The notes beneath the pieces are model-generated. The model searched no databases. It was given only the letters and a program-made list of their open reading frames with translations, and had not been told where the DNA came from. From Planktothrix sp. FACHB-1365 (lineage in GTDB: Bacteria > Cyanobacteriota > Cyanobacteriia > Cyanobacteriales > Microcoleaceae), in the NCBI RefSeq assembly GCF_014697575.1, contig NZ_JACJSC010000042.1:1-50500 (forward strand): a stretch of DNA of 50,500 bases. Reading direction: 5' to 3'. A program made the position numbers and the translations under genes. Position 1 is the stretch's first letter. The number at the start of each line of letters is the position of its first letter. Shown here piece after piece: positions 8,682-16,350 of this stretch.

Positions 8682-8711
8682 TGTCATTCAGGGCATTGGC
8701 TCTGAGTGACA
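8682..8711 (+). promoter_or_regulatory. Hairpin between the E1 and JAMM genes
   Basis: TGTCATTCAGGG (8682-8693) and CTCTGAGTGACA (8700-8711) pair at 10 of 12 positions around CATTGG and are followed by TTTTAAA. This could be a leaky terminator lowering JAMM expression. The JAMM gene has its own good ribosome site, AGGAAGG (8746-8752). Confidence 0.5.
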
Positions 8712-8757
8712 TTTTAAACCCAACTCGACCTCAAAATTTATTGATAGGAAGGTTAAT

Positions 8758-9702
8758 ATGTGGTGGTTAAAAACAGGCAAACAAAACCCGGATTGTTTGA
8801 ATTTAGAAGTATCAGTGAAAATTTCTGAACCTGTCCTCAAAAGAGCAAAAGATGCCATCTCACGGTCTGATCTTGAGGAAGGTGGAAAATTACTTGGTTC
8901 GATGAATCAAAAGGGCAACAAACTGGAAATAGAGATTATATCATATCTTGACTCAGGCCCCCGTGTAGATAACTCATCTGGTCACTTAATGCCAGATGGC
9001 GAATATCAAGAATCGGTATTTCGTGTCTTGGAGAAATTTACATCAGATCTTGATTTTCTTGGATCTTGGCATAGTCATCACTGCAATGGACTTAAAGAAC
9101 TAAGTGATGGGGATATCAGGGGCTATCTGGAAACCGTCAATAGTCCTCAATATGATCTTAACTATTTCTTTGCCATGTTAGTGACAGATTTGCGGGGTGC
9201 TAAAATTGACAGACGTTATTATCTGTTCTGCCGAGGTCAAAACAACTATTATGAATTAGATCTCTCATCGGTAAAGATTGTTCGTGATTCATCACCTTTA
9301 GAGCCAATTTTACAGAGTTTTGAAGAAGTTTCTTTCGCTTATCGGCGACAAAAATTATCTTCTTATAATCCGGCTTCTCAGTTCGATTGTATCGACAATC
9401 TTCAAAAAATACGAATGGAAGATCAGCGATGGATATCGACACGATTTCCTTCAGCAAAGGCACTCCGTAGTAAAAAAGATGGTTCTATATTCTGGAGATG
9501 GCTAGTAAATCCAGCTAGTCTAATTTCAGGCGAGTTTACGGTTGAATACACGCATCCAACACAGTTAGATTTTCTGCCTGCACGATTAGAGATTACGCAT
9601 AATGGTGAATTAATCCTTTTCAAAGAAATAGTTTTAAATCCTGATCGATTTCAGCAAATAGAGCAGTGTATAGATGAGGCAATTCAAAAAGTTATTAGTT
9701 AA
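8758..9702 (+). CDS. JAMM/JAB1 (Mov34-MPN) metallopeptidase, deubiquitinase-like
   Basis: This is a predicted zinc isopeptidase that would mature or remove the modifier. The N-terminal ~165 residues carry the JAMM set: Glu in EEGGKLLG (40/41), then H105-x-H107 in WHSHH, S116 and D119 in LSDGD. All residues needed for activity appear present, though the usual HxHP proline is His. Residues ~190-314 form an unassigned C-terminal domain (RFPSAKALRSKKDG, FLPARLEITHNGEL) that may recognise the modifier. It is the last gene of the operon; the start is ATG 8758. Confidence 0.88.
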   Translation: MWWLKTGKQNPDCLNLEVSVKISEPVLKRAKDAISRSDLEEGGKLLGSMNQKGNKLEIEIISYLDSGPRVDNSSGHLMPDGEYQESVFRVLEKFTSDLDFLGSWHSHHCNGLKELSDGDIRGYLETVNSPQYDLNYFFAMLVTDLRGAKIDRRYYLFCRGQNNYYELDLSSVKIVRDSSPLEPILQSFEEVSFAYRRQKLSSYNPASQFDCIDNLQKIRMEDQRWISTRFPSAKALRSKKDGSIFWRWLVNPASLISGEFTVEYTHPTQLDFLPARLEITHNGELILFKEIVLNPDRFQQIEQCIDEAIQKVIS

Positions 9703-9773
9703 GATTTTACATCCGAATTAATAAGTAAAGGAGGACATGGATGATGTAAAGATGTATAAAACTGTTACAAAAG

Positions 9774-9810
9774 TTATTATAGTGTTACTACTACTGTAAC
9801 CCTATAATAA
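9774..9810. repeat. 37-bp near-perfect palindrome beside the recombinase gene; possible recombination site
   Basis: Left arm TTATTATAGTGTTAC (9774-9788) and right arm GTAACCCTATAATAA (9796-9810) match at 14 of 15 positions around a 7-bp spacer TACTACT. Arms flanking a 6-8 bp spacer are the usual form of tyrosine recombinase core sites, and such a gene ends 35 bp away. No T-run follows, which argues against a terminator. The function is inferred. Confidence 0.5.
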
Positions 9811-9844
9811 TTCTACTCAACTCAAGCTCAAATCATTAAATTTC

Positions 9845-10819
9845 TCAAACCAAATCAGCCAACAAATCCGTGACTTCCCCCTGCTGATTTTTGCGATTAT
9901 CGTCATAAATCATCAACGTATTCAAATCCGAATGGCGGCTCAATTTCTGCACCTTTCGCACATCTCCATTGGTTGCTTCCAATGCCGCTGTTATCCCCGA
10001 ATGACGAATTCGGTGAGGCGATAACGGCTTATTAATCCCCGCTTCTCTTGCAATTTGACTAACAATTTTATAAACCCCCGTTCCCGTCAGCCGATGTCCA
10101 TAACTGGCTCTATCCAAGGCAATAAACAACGGTTTAGACCGTTTTAATTCTCGTCTGGCCACCAACCAATCTTGAAGCGCTTCCACCGTCGGCTTTGATA
10201 ACGTCACGGTTTCCTTCTGCGTTCCCTTCCCCTTCCCCAAAATCTTCAGTGTCTTCCCCTCCAAGTCCAAATCTTCAAGATTGGCTTGGCACACCTCTTC
10301 TCGTCGCAAGACATTATCCCACAATAACCGCAACAAAGCATAATCCCGCTTCCCCTTTAATGTCCGACGATTGGGAATTTGCAACATCCTCTTAAACACC
10401 ACCGGGGGAATTCCTGTGGTATCCCGATAAGTCTTAACCTTCTCTCCCTTCAATTCCGCCAATGTCCAACCACATTGTCCAATCCGATAAGCGAATGCCA
10501 CTAACGCTTTAATCGCGGCTAAACGTCGATTTATTGTTGCTTCTGATAACTTTTTAGATAACAATTGTTGCTTATAACCTAATACCAAACTTAAAGCTTG
10601 TTCTTTAGATAACTGTAAAAACTCAATCACTAACTGAGCAGTGGGTTCTTGATGAGCAACTGCCCAAAAGAAATCCTTCAAATCCCGATTATAAGCTTTC
10701 CGGGTATTCTCCGAACGCTTTGTAGCTAATAAATCCTCCATCACATTACGTTCAGCTAATGTCCCAGCAACAGAAGCCGGAACAATTTCAACAGCAGAAT
10801 GAGAAGGGAGGGTGTTCAT
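9845..10819 (-). CDS. Tyrosine recombinase/integrase (XerC/D-like)
   Basis: This 324-aa site-specific recombinase would resolve multimers or integrate and excise the element. An N-terminal SAM-like core-binding domain (about 30-120, SENTRKAYNRDLKDF) is followed by the catalytic domain: R172 in LRREEV, Lys in GKGKGTQK (~198), HRIR (269-272), H296 in LSRHSD and the nucleophile Y305 in LMIYDD. The catalytic set is complete. The gene ends next to the 37-bp palindrome, a plausible substrate. Length is typical of Xer-type enzymes. Confidence 0.92.
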   Translation of the reverse strand: MNTLPSHSAVEIVPASVAGTLAERNVMEDLLATKRSENTRKAYNRDLKDFFWAVAHQEPTAQLVIEFLQLSKEQALSLVLGYKQQLLSKKLSEATINRRLAAIKALVAFAYRIGQCGWTLAELKGEKVKTYRDTTGIPPVVFKRMLQIPNRRTLKGKRDYALLRLLWDNVLRREEVCQANLEDLDLEGKTLKILGKGKGTQKETVTLSKPTVEALQDWLVARRELKRSKPLFIALDRASYGHRLTGTGVYKIVSQIAREAGINKPLSPHRIRHSGITAALEATNGDVRKVQKLSRHSDLNTLMIYDDNRKNQQGEVTDLLADLV

Positions 10820-11253
10820 AGGGAGATCATGATAGTGGAGTGCGGAGTCCGATTAAGAGTAGAGAGTTAGAGAGGGTTTAAGAACAGAAAATAGTTCTTT
10901 AGTTATTTTACTAGAATAGGAGTTTACTCGAGAATAAATCTCTCCGAAACTCTCAAAATATCCGCTCACACTACTTGTTAAATTTCTCAAACTTAGAAAA
11001 TTTCAGCCGTCAATATTAACGAGTTTAGATTTTTTATACTCTGTTCAGAGGAATAATAAATTCACTTTAACCTTCAAAACCAGAAACTTAGTTTAAGCCA
11101 AAAGATAGGGCATTTCATTAAGCTCTGCACTTATGCTAAAGGAAGTTTAGGAATCTGTAGAAATGATGACTTAATTCACTCTATTAAGAATTTCACTTCT
11201 GCATTCCGCTTAAAACTTAATCAGATTCACTGTACACAAGATAACTGACTTCA
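10820..11253. other. 434-bp divergent intergenic region with short heptamer repeat
   Basis: No gene is seen. It begins with GTGGAGTGCGGAGT (10835-10848), a copy of the GTGCGGA heptamer found elsewhere in the window. The rest is AT-rich, with only weak inverted repeats such as GAAC-8-GTTC. It should hold the promoters of the recombinase and the reductase; no boxes could be called. Confidence 0.4.
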
Positions 11254-12240
11254 ATGAAAACACGCAAACTCGGCAATCAAGGACTGGTGGTTTCAGAACT
11301 CGGCTTAGGCTGTATGGGGATGTCTGAGTTCTATAGTGGACGGGACGAACAAGAGTCAATTGCCACCTTGCACCGTGCGATTGAACTGGGGATTACATTT
11401 CTCGATACTGCCGATATGTACGGCCCCTTTACGAACGAAAAACTGGTGGGACGGGCAATTCAAAAGCGACGCGACGAGGTAATAGTAGCGACTAAATTTG
11501 GCAATGTGCGATCGTCTGATGGAGGTTGGCAAGGAATCAACGGGAGTCCAGAATATGTGCGACAAGCCTGTGATGCCTCGTTGCAACGCTTAGGAATAGA
11601 TGTGATCGATCTCTATTACCAGCACCGAGTTGATCCGAACGTGCCGATTGAAGAAACAGTAGGTGCAATGGCAGAACTGGTACAACAAGGTAAAGTTCGT
11701 TACCTGGGGCTTTCGGAAGCGGCTCCTGCTACAATTCGGCGGGCTCATGCCGTTCATCCGATTACGGCATTGCAGACCGAGTATTCCCTCTGGAGTCGTG
11801 ATCCTGAGGATGAAATTCTACCAACGTTGCGGGAATTGAATATTGGCTATGTGGCTTATAGTCCTTTGGGACGAGGCTTTCTGACGGGACAATTCCAAAG
11901 CCCAGAAGATTTACCTGAAGATGATTACCGTCGCCACTCACCCCGCTTTCAGGGAGACAATTTCTACAAAAATCTGCAATTAGTGGAGCAGGTTAAGGCG
12001 ATCGCAACAGAGAAAAACATCACTCCAAGCCAACTGGCTTTAGCTTGGTTACTGGCACAGGGAGAGGATATTGTACCGATTCCTGGCACTAAGCGTCGCA
12101 CGTATTTGGAGGAAAATGCAGCAGCAACCCAAATTGTTCTGACCTCTGAAGATCTACAACGGATTGAGGCAGTTGCTCCGAAGGGTGTAGCAGCAGGGGA
12201 GCGCTATCCTACCCAATTTATGAGTGCAGTAAACCGTTAA
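11254..12240 (+). CDS. Aldo/keto reductase
   Basis: This 328-aa (alpha/beta)8-barrel NADPH-dependent oxidoreductase belongs to the broad AKR group often annotated as pyridoxal reductase-like or general stress reductase. Catalytic residues are visible: Asp in TADMYG, Tyr in MYG, Lys in ATKFG and His in YYQHRVD. The cofactor end [14 protein letters not shown] is typical. It is the only metabolic enzyme in this part. It appears richer in GC than its neighbours and is flanked by heptamer repeats in opposite orientation, so it reads as a cargo gene. The substrate cannot be predicted. Confidence 0.92.
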   Translation: MKTRKLGNQGLVVSELGLGCMGMSEFYSGRDEQESIATLHRAIELGITFLDTADMYGPFTNEKLVGRAIQKRRDEVIVATKFGNVRSSDGGWQGINGSPEYVRQACDASLQRLGIDVIDLYYQHRVDPNVPIEETVGAMAELVQQGKVRYLGLSEAAPATIRRAHAVHPITALQTEYSLWSRDPEDEILPTLRELNIGYVAYSPLGRGFLTGQFQSPEDLPEDDYRRHSPRFQGDNFYKNLQLVEQVKAIATEKNITPSQLALAWLLAQGEDIVPIPGTKRRTYLEENAAATQIVLTSEDLQRIEAVAPKGVAAGERYPTQFMSAVNR

Positions 12241-12261
12241 CCAAAAGAACTGTCGTTCGTC

Positions 12262-12286
12262 CTCCGCACTCCGCACCTCGCACTCT
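12262..12286. repeat. GTGCGGA-type heptamer repeat after the reductase
   Basis: The minus strand reads GAGTGCGAGGTGCGGAGTGC followed by GGAGG, units of the GTGCGGA family. It is inverted relative to the copy at 10835-10848, so the pair brackets the aldo/keto reductase gene. Confidence 0.55.
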
Positions 12287-12357
12287 TATTCGATGAAAAA
12301 CTCGGCTTAAGAGAACGTGCATTATCTTAACCTAACTCTCCCTAATTATTCCTCCGC

Positions 12358-12384
12358 AAGCAACACAGCTTTCCTCTGTTGCTT
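12358..12384. terminator. Possible bidirectional terminator between convergent genes
   Basis: AAGCAACA (12358-12365) pairs with TGTTGCTT (12377-12384), with further partial pairing inside. It lies between the ends of the aldo/keto reductase (+) and the ParB-like gene (-). Only a weak T-run (TTTT, 12393-12396) is present. Confidence 0.4.
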
Positions 12385-12411
12385 AAGGCTGTTTTCACAC
12401 TCTTTGAGAAA

Positions 12412-13518
12412 TTAAGAACCCGAAAGCCGAGGTAACGTTAAAACTTTTTCCAAATATTCCAAATGCAGCAGTTGTCGAGGCGTAAATTCTACACGCTGTT
12501 GCAACACATCCAGCAACGCGATTTCCAGTTCATCTAAGTCCAAACTTCGGAGTTGTAATACCTTTGAAGCGACCTGTAATAATTCATCACTAGGCTGATC
12601 AATTTCTACTAAATCTCGGCTGTAAAATTGCAGCGTTTCACTCCCCAAGTTCAGCACAATCAACCCAGAAGTTCCTGTGCCTTCCACCCGTCCCCAATAT
12701 CCATTCCAGCGCTGGTCAGAGGGAGCAAAGGTTAAGTTCGGGTCAATGTTGACAACGGCGAAATCTCCCGATACAAACAAGCGGGGGTCATCAAGACTGG
12801 CTTCTTCGGCGAGCAGCAGGGCAGCTTCTTTGGGAGTCCGAGCAGCACCTGTAGCAATTAAATCTAAGATTTGTTTTTGTTGTTTTCGAGGCAGTTTCAG
12901 TAAGGAATAAGCCGCTTGAATACTGACGGTGTTGAGAATTGAACGCCAAGCATCAGCCCATTCGTCGTTTCCAGCTTTTGTTTCTGTATCAATTTGAGTG
13001 ACAACTTTGGCAGCTTTGGTATAAGTTACACCAGAGCCTAAACCCACCTTAGCGGCAACTAAATCACGGGTGGTTCCCTTGCGACCTTCTGAAAATATAT
13101 CCATAAGGTCGTCGGGTTCATCAATCTTGATTCCGGCTTCCTGGCGTTGTTTGGCGCGCGCTGATTCGATTTCTTTCCAAGAGTTGGCTTCTCGAACTTT
13201 TTGTTCCCGGGTTTTGGGTCGGGCGAGATTTTCACTCAGGAGAGCTTCGAGTTCCGAGAGTCGGTTGGGAAAGGCTCGAATTTCAACGGGAATGGTGTTC
13301 CACTTTAATTGTAGGGCAGCTTGCCAGCGTCGATGACCACTAACAATAATGTGTTTGGGGGTGATGAGAATGGGGTTAATCCAATTAGACAATTGAATTT
13401 GTTCGACCAATTCCTCGATGTTCATCCGACCATAAATTTTCAGGTAGCGGGGATGGGGTTTGAGGGTTTTGGGGTCTAGGGTTGTGACAGTGGAGTGGGT
13501 ATCGGGTAGAGCGGGCAA
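12412..13518 (-). CDS. ParB/RepB-like partition or regulatory protein (copy 1)
   Basis: The 368-aa protein has an N-terminal ParB nuclease-fold domain: LKPHPRYLKIYGRMNIEELVEQI, then PILITPKHIIVSGHRRW with the conserved GHRR motif, then ENLARPKTREQKVRE. A helix-turn-helix-like middle follows (VAAKVGLGSGVTYTKAAKVV) and a cyanobacterial C-terminal domain. No ParA lies next to it. No ATG precedes the conserved motif; the first usable start is TTG 13518, with no clear ribosome site, so the N-terminus is uncertain. It is paralogous to 26943-28097. Plasmid partition or transcriptional control is likely. Confidence 0.8.
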   Translation of the reverse strand: MPALPDTHSTVTTLDPKTLKPHPRYLKIYGRMNIEELVEQIQLSNWINPILITPKHIIVSGHRRWQAALQLKWNTIPVEIRAFPNRLSELEALLSENLARPKTREQKVREANSWKEIESARAKQRQEAGIKIDEPDDLMDIFSEGRKGTTRDLVAAKVGLGSGVTYTKAAKVVTQIDTETKAGNDEWADAWRSILNTVSIQAAYSLLKLPRKQQKQILDLIATGAARTPKEAALLLAEEASLDDPRLFVSGDFAVVNIDPNLTFAPSDQRWNGYWGRVEGTGTSGLIVLNLGSETLQFYSRDLVEIDQPSDELLQVASKVLQLRSLDLDELEIALLDVLQQRVEFTPRQLLHLEYLEKVLTLPRLSGS

Positions 13519-13736
13519 GCGGGGTAGTTCGTTGACAGTTTAATGATTTTGATATTAAGTATACTCGCCATTTTAAGCGATCGCTTCACTGAACGAAATG
13601 AATCAAACCGAATCTGGTGTTTCATAAGGTGCAAGAATTTGAGACCTACTGGAATCAGCAGTTTTCCAATTCGATTAAAATAATCATCAAGTAACTCTAT
13701 ACAAATAGTGTCTATCCTTTTCAATAAAGTTTCAAC

Positions 13737-14795
13737 ATGAAAGTTCAATCTGTCCAGTTAAAATATTTCAAAAAATTTCGGGAGCGGTCATTCGATTTCA
13801 CCGATCCAGAAACTGGATTAGCACGAGATATTATAGTTATAATAGGGATGAATGGTGCTGGAAAAACAAGTCTTTTACAAGCAATTGCTGCTACTCTGGG
13901 AGTAGCCACTGGTCGATTACAGAAACTTCCCGATTTAGAATGGCCAGGATTTAACTATGAATTACTTGGGCATAATTGGGGAAGGTTTGAACCAGAAGTA
14001 ACTCTAAAAGTACAATTTCCTAGCCCAGAAATCGAAGCAGTGCGAGAGTTTCACCATGAATTACAAAAGATAGGGCGGAATTTACCAGTTTCTCCTGCTA
14101 ACGAAAATATTATATTTCTAAGATGGCAAGGTGAGCGAGTTCAAGCAAACACGGCGGCTGAATTGTTTCAATTCAAAGGGCGAGAATATGCAAAGCAATT
14201 ACTTCGTTCAGAAGGCTTTCAGGTGTTTGAACGAGTTGGCACAGTTTTTTGGTACACAGAGCAAAGAACTTCAACTAGCCTAACTACTGAAAACCAGGAT
14301 GGAAAAATTGAAATCACAGATGATATTTTACGCGATCGCCTATCAAAGTGGCGGATATTTCATCAAGATGTGAAAGATAAAAATCTGCAATTGCGTCCTG
14401 GGCAGAAAGACTTATATGCTGAAATTGAACGAGCTTATAAAGCCGTTTTTCCAGAACGTAGCTTTGAAGGTTCAATTCCACGAGAGGGTATCGATGATAT
14501 TCTCAGCGAACCTTGGTTTTATCTCTACGATGGTAAAAATCAGTATGAAATTTCTGAGATGTCTGGGGGTGAGCGTGCTACCTTTCCCATCTTAATGGAC
14601 TTTGCCAATTGGAATATTCATAATTCGGTTATTTTGATTGATGAAATTGAGTTACATTTACATCCACCAATGCAGCAAGCATTGTTAAGAGCTTTACCTA
14701 AATTAGGGAAAAATAATCAATTTATTATTACCACCCACTCCGATTATGTAGAGCAGTTAGTACCTGAAGCATCCATTGTCCGCATTGAGGTGTAA
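13737..14795 (+). CDS. AAA ATPase of a PARIS-like defence pair (AriA-like)
   Basis: This 352-aa ABC/SMC-type ATPase has Walker A GMNGAGKT (37-44), an ABC-like signature MSGGER near 275, Walker B VILIDEIELHLHP near 300 and the switch His in ITTHSDYV. This is the AAA_15/AAA_21 class found with OLD-like nucleases. The next gene, two bases away, encodes a DUF4435 TOPRIM protein. An AAA ATPase plus DUF4435 is the known make-up of PARIS, in which the ATPase holds the TOPRIM nuclease until a phage anti-restriction protein triggers release. Assignment to PARIS is inferred from family and gene order. Confidence 0.78.
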   Translation: MKVQSVQLKYFKKFRERSFDFTDPETGLARDIIVIIGMNGAGKTSLLQAIAATLGVATGRLQKLPDLEWPGFNYELLGHNWGRFEPEVTLKVQFPSPEIEAVREFHHELQKIGRNLPVSPANENIIFLRWQGERVQANTAAELFQFKGREYAKQLLRSEGFQVFERVGTVFWYTEQRTSTSLTTENQDGKIEITDDILRDRLSKWRIFHQDVKDKNLQLRPGQKDLYAEIERAYKAVFPERSFEGSIPREGIDDILSEPWFYLYDGKNQYEISEMSGGERATFPILMDFANWNIHNSVILIDEIELHLHPPMQQALLRALPKLGKNNQFIITTHSDYVEQLVPEASIVRIEV

Positions 14796-14797
14796 TT

Positions 14798-15691
14798 GTG
14801 AGTGTTGTTAGCGGCGGAAAAATAATTTTTTGTGAAGGGAAGGCGACCAGCTTAGACTATCAGTTACTTAACAAAGTCGTTGATGGTATCTCGGGTGAAA
14901 AATGCACGATTATTCCTGCGGGTAGTAAATTTTCTTTTTCAAGTTTTGCTGAAGGCTATTTCTCTAGAAATCAAGCAGTAAATCAGAAATACATTGTTTT
15001 TCGCGATCGCGATTTTGATGTTCAACCAACTCCTAACTGTCAATTACTCCAACTCGGTAATAGATCTATTAATTTAACTTATCGCGCTTGTGTAGAAAAC
15101 TATCTTTTAGATCCTAATTTAATTCACACCTATTGGGTAGAAAAGTACAAGGAGAAGCAGGAAAATCCTAAACTTTCTAAGTGGGGACATCGAGATTCAC
15201 CAGGAATTGATCTCATTTCCGAATGGATTGAAAGTAGCGCCAAGAACCTGCAAGCTTACGAAGCTGTACGCTGGGCATTGGGTGACTTGGTTAACATGAG
15301 TGCAGCACGACAACAACTCAAAACGACATGGACAGGCAATAGTGGTATACTACCCGCTTCATTGGATTTACAAGATTGTCAAAATGAAGCTTTAGGGTTA
15401 ATTAACGAATTTAGACAAGCTGTTGAAACAGCGACAACAGAAAAATTTGAAGAGAGCCTTGCCATGTATCAAAATCAGTTTGAACAAGAGAATTTCTGGA
15501 CACAGAAACAGTATTTAATATGGTTTCATGGAAAAGATATTCAAAAGCGAATGGAAATGCAGAAGCAATTGCAGCAACAAAAACATCACTATATTTCTCT
15601 AGTTGATTTTTTTCGTTGGGGAACTAATAATTTTGACATTACGCAATATCCCGATATTATGGAATTACGATCAAGAATCGAACAGTTATAG
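14798..15691 (+). CDS. DUF4435 TOPRIM nuclease of a PARIS-like pair (AriB-like)
   Basis: The 297-aa protein has TOPRIM motifs: E13 in IIFCEGKATS, D70 and D72 in IVFRDRDFD, and the DUF4435 hallmark CVENYLLDP (98-106). It is the predicted toxic nuclease partner of the preceding ATPase. In characterised PARIS systems this subunit cleaves tRNA. The start is GTG 14798, two bases after the ATPase stop and preceded by TTGAGGTG, so the genes are co-translated. All visible catalytic residues are intact. Its exact target is unknown. Confidence 0.78.
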   Translation: MSVVSGGKIIFCEGKATSLDYQLLNKVVDGISGEKCTIIPAGSKFSFSSFAEGYFSRNQAVNQKYIVFRDRDFDVQPTPNCQLLQLGNRSINLTYRACVENYLLDPNLIHTYWVEKYKEKQENPKLSKWGHRDSPGIDLISEWIESSAKNLQAYEAVRWALGDLVNMSAARQQLKTTWTGNSGILPASLDLQDCQNEALGLINEFRQAVETATTEKFEESLAMYQNQFEQENFWTQKQYLIWFHGKDIQKRMEMQKQLQQQKHHYISLVDFFRWGTNNFDITQYPDIMELRSRIEQL

Positions 15692-15748
15692 TTTGACTTT
15701 TATTGCACCAAGATTAATTACAGCTAACAATCAAAAGAACCAAGAATC

Positions 15749-15940
15749 ATGTTAGATTTACTAATTCAAAAAAAATTAATTTTTGATGGTTTAAGTTCTG
15801 CATCAATGCGGGAAGATATTGGTATAAAAAAAGAGTAAGATTGTGGCGATCGCATCTTCTCTCCCCCCCCAATGCTAGCAGATATTTTTCAGAGAGTGGA
15901 AACGCTTTCCCATAAATTAATAGAAAAATGGTTAAAATAA
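15749..15940 (+). pseudogene. Remnants of an amidohydrolase (D-aminoacylase-like) gene in a 323-bp gap
   Basis: ATG 15749 opens a 29-codon frame, LDLLIQKKLIFDGL...REDIGIKK, which matches the usual first residues of N-acyl-D-amino-acid deacylase/dihydroorotase-type proteins (DLLIxNGLIFDG...DIGIKDG) and then stops at 15836-15838. A second short frame at 15872-15940 (DIFQRVETLSHKLIEKWLK) may be another relic after a C8 tract. The rest of the gap holds nothing recognisable. Identity of the first piece is moderate, of the second weak. Confidence 0.45.
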
Positions 15941-16014
15941 TCGGTTCTTCTAAGCTAGTTATGATAATTTAATAATAGAGAAAGAGCAAATAAGGAAAAT
16001 CACCCAATCTGTTC

Positions 16015-16317
16015 ATGGCTTCAAATCGTTATCCGAAAAATTGGAAGGAACTGGCATTGGCAGTTAAAGAAGCAGCGAATTGGCAATGTCAAAAATGTGG
16101 TTTATTCTGTATTAAGCCGGGAGAACCGTTATCAGATGCTATGAAATCTCGACGCCGAGCTTATACACTGCAAGTTCATCACTGGAATCATAACCCGGCT
16201 GATAATCGTTTAGAAAATTTGGTTCCGTTATGTAGTAGTTGCCATTTAGCTTGTCATCGTCGCCGTCGAGGAAATATTTCCCCTGGGCAGTTATCCCTTA
16301 ACTTAAAATTATCCTAA
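16015..16317 (+). CDS. HNH endonuclease-family protein
   Basis: The 100-aa protein has one HNH domain: a zinc knuckle CQKCG, the core LQVHHWNHNPADNRLENLVPLC with the HH and N residues, and SSCHLACH. Four cysteines in two pairs fit the structural zinc. Standalone HNH proteins of this size are common on cyanobacterial plasmids and may nick or cut DNA. No restriction partner adjoins it. The start at ATG 16015 lacks a clear ribosome site. Confidence 0.85.
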   Translation: MASNRYPKNWKELALAVKEAANWQCQKCGLFCIKPGEPLSDAMKSRRRAYTLQVHHWNHNPADNRLENLVPLCSSCHLACHRRRRGNISPGQLSLNLKLS

Positions 16318-16350
16318 TTTAGAATTTAACGCTGAAGTTTTGGCGCTTAT

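Noticed and set aside
8758-9702. JAMM gene C-terminal domain as the missing ubiquitin-like protein
   Set aside because: It lacks a free glycine C-terminus (it ends KVIS) and no beta-grasp pattern could be recognised.
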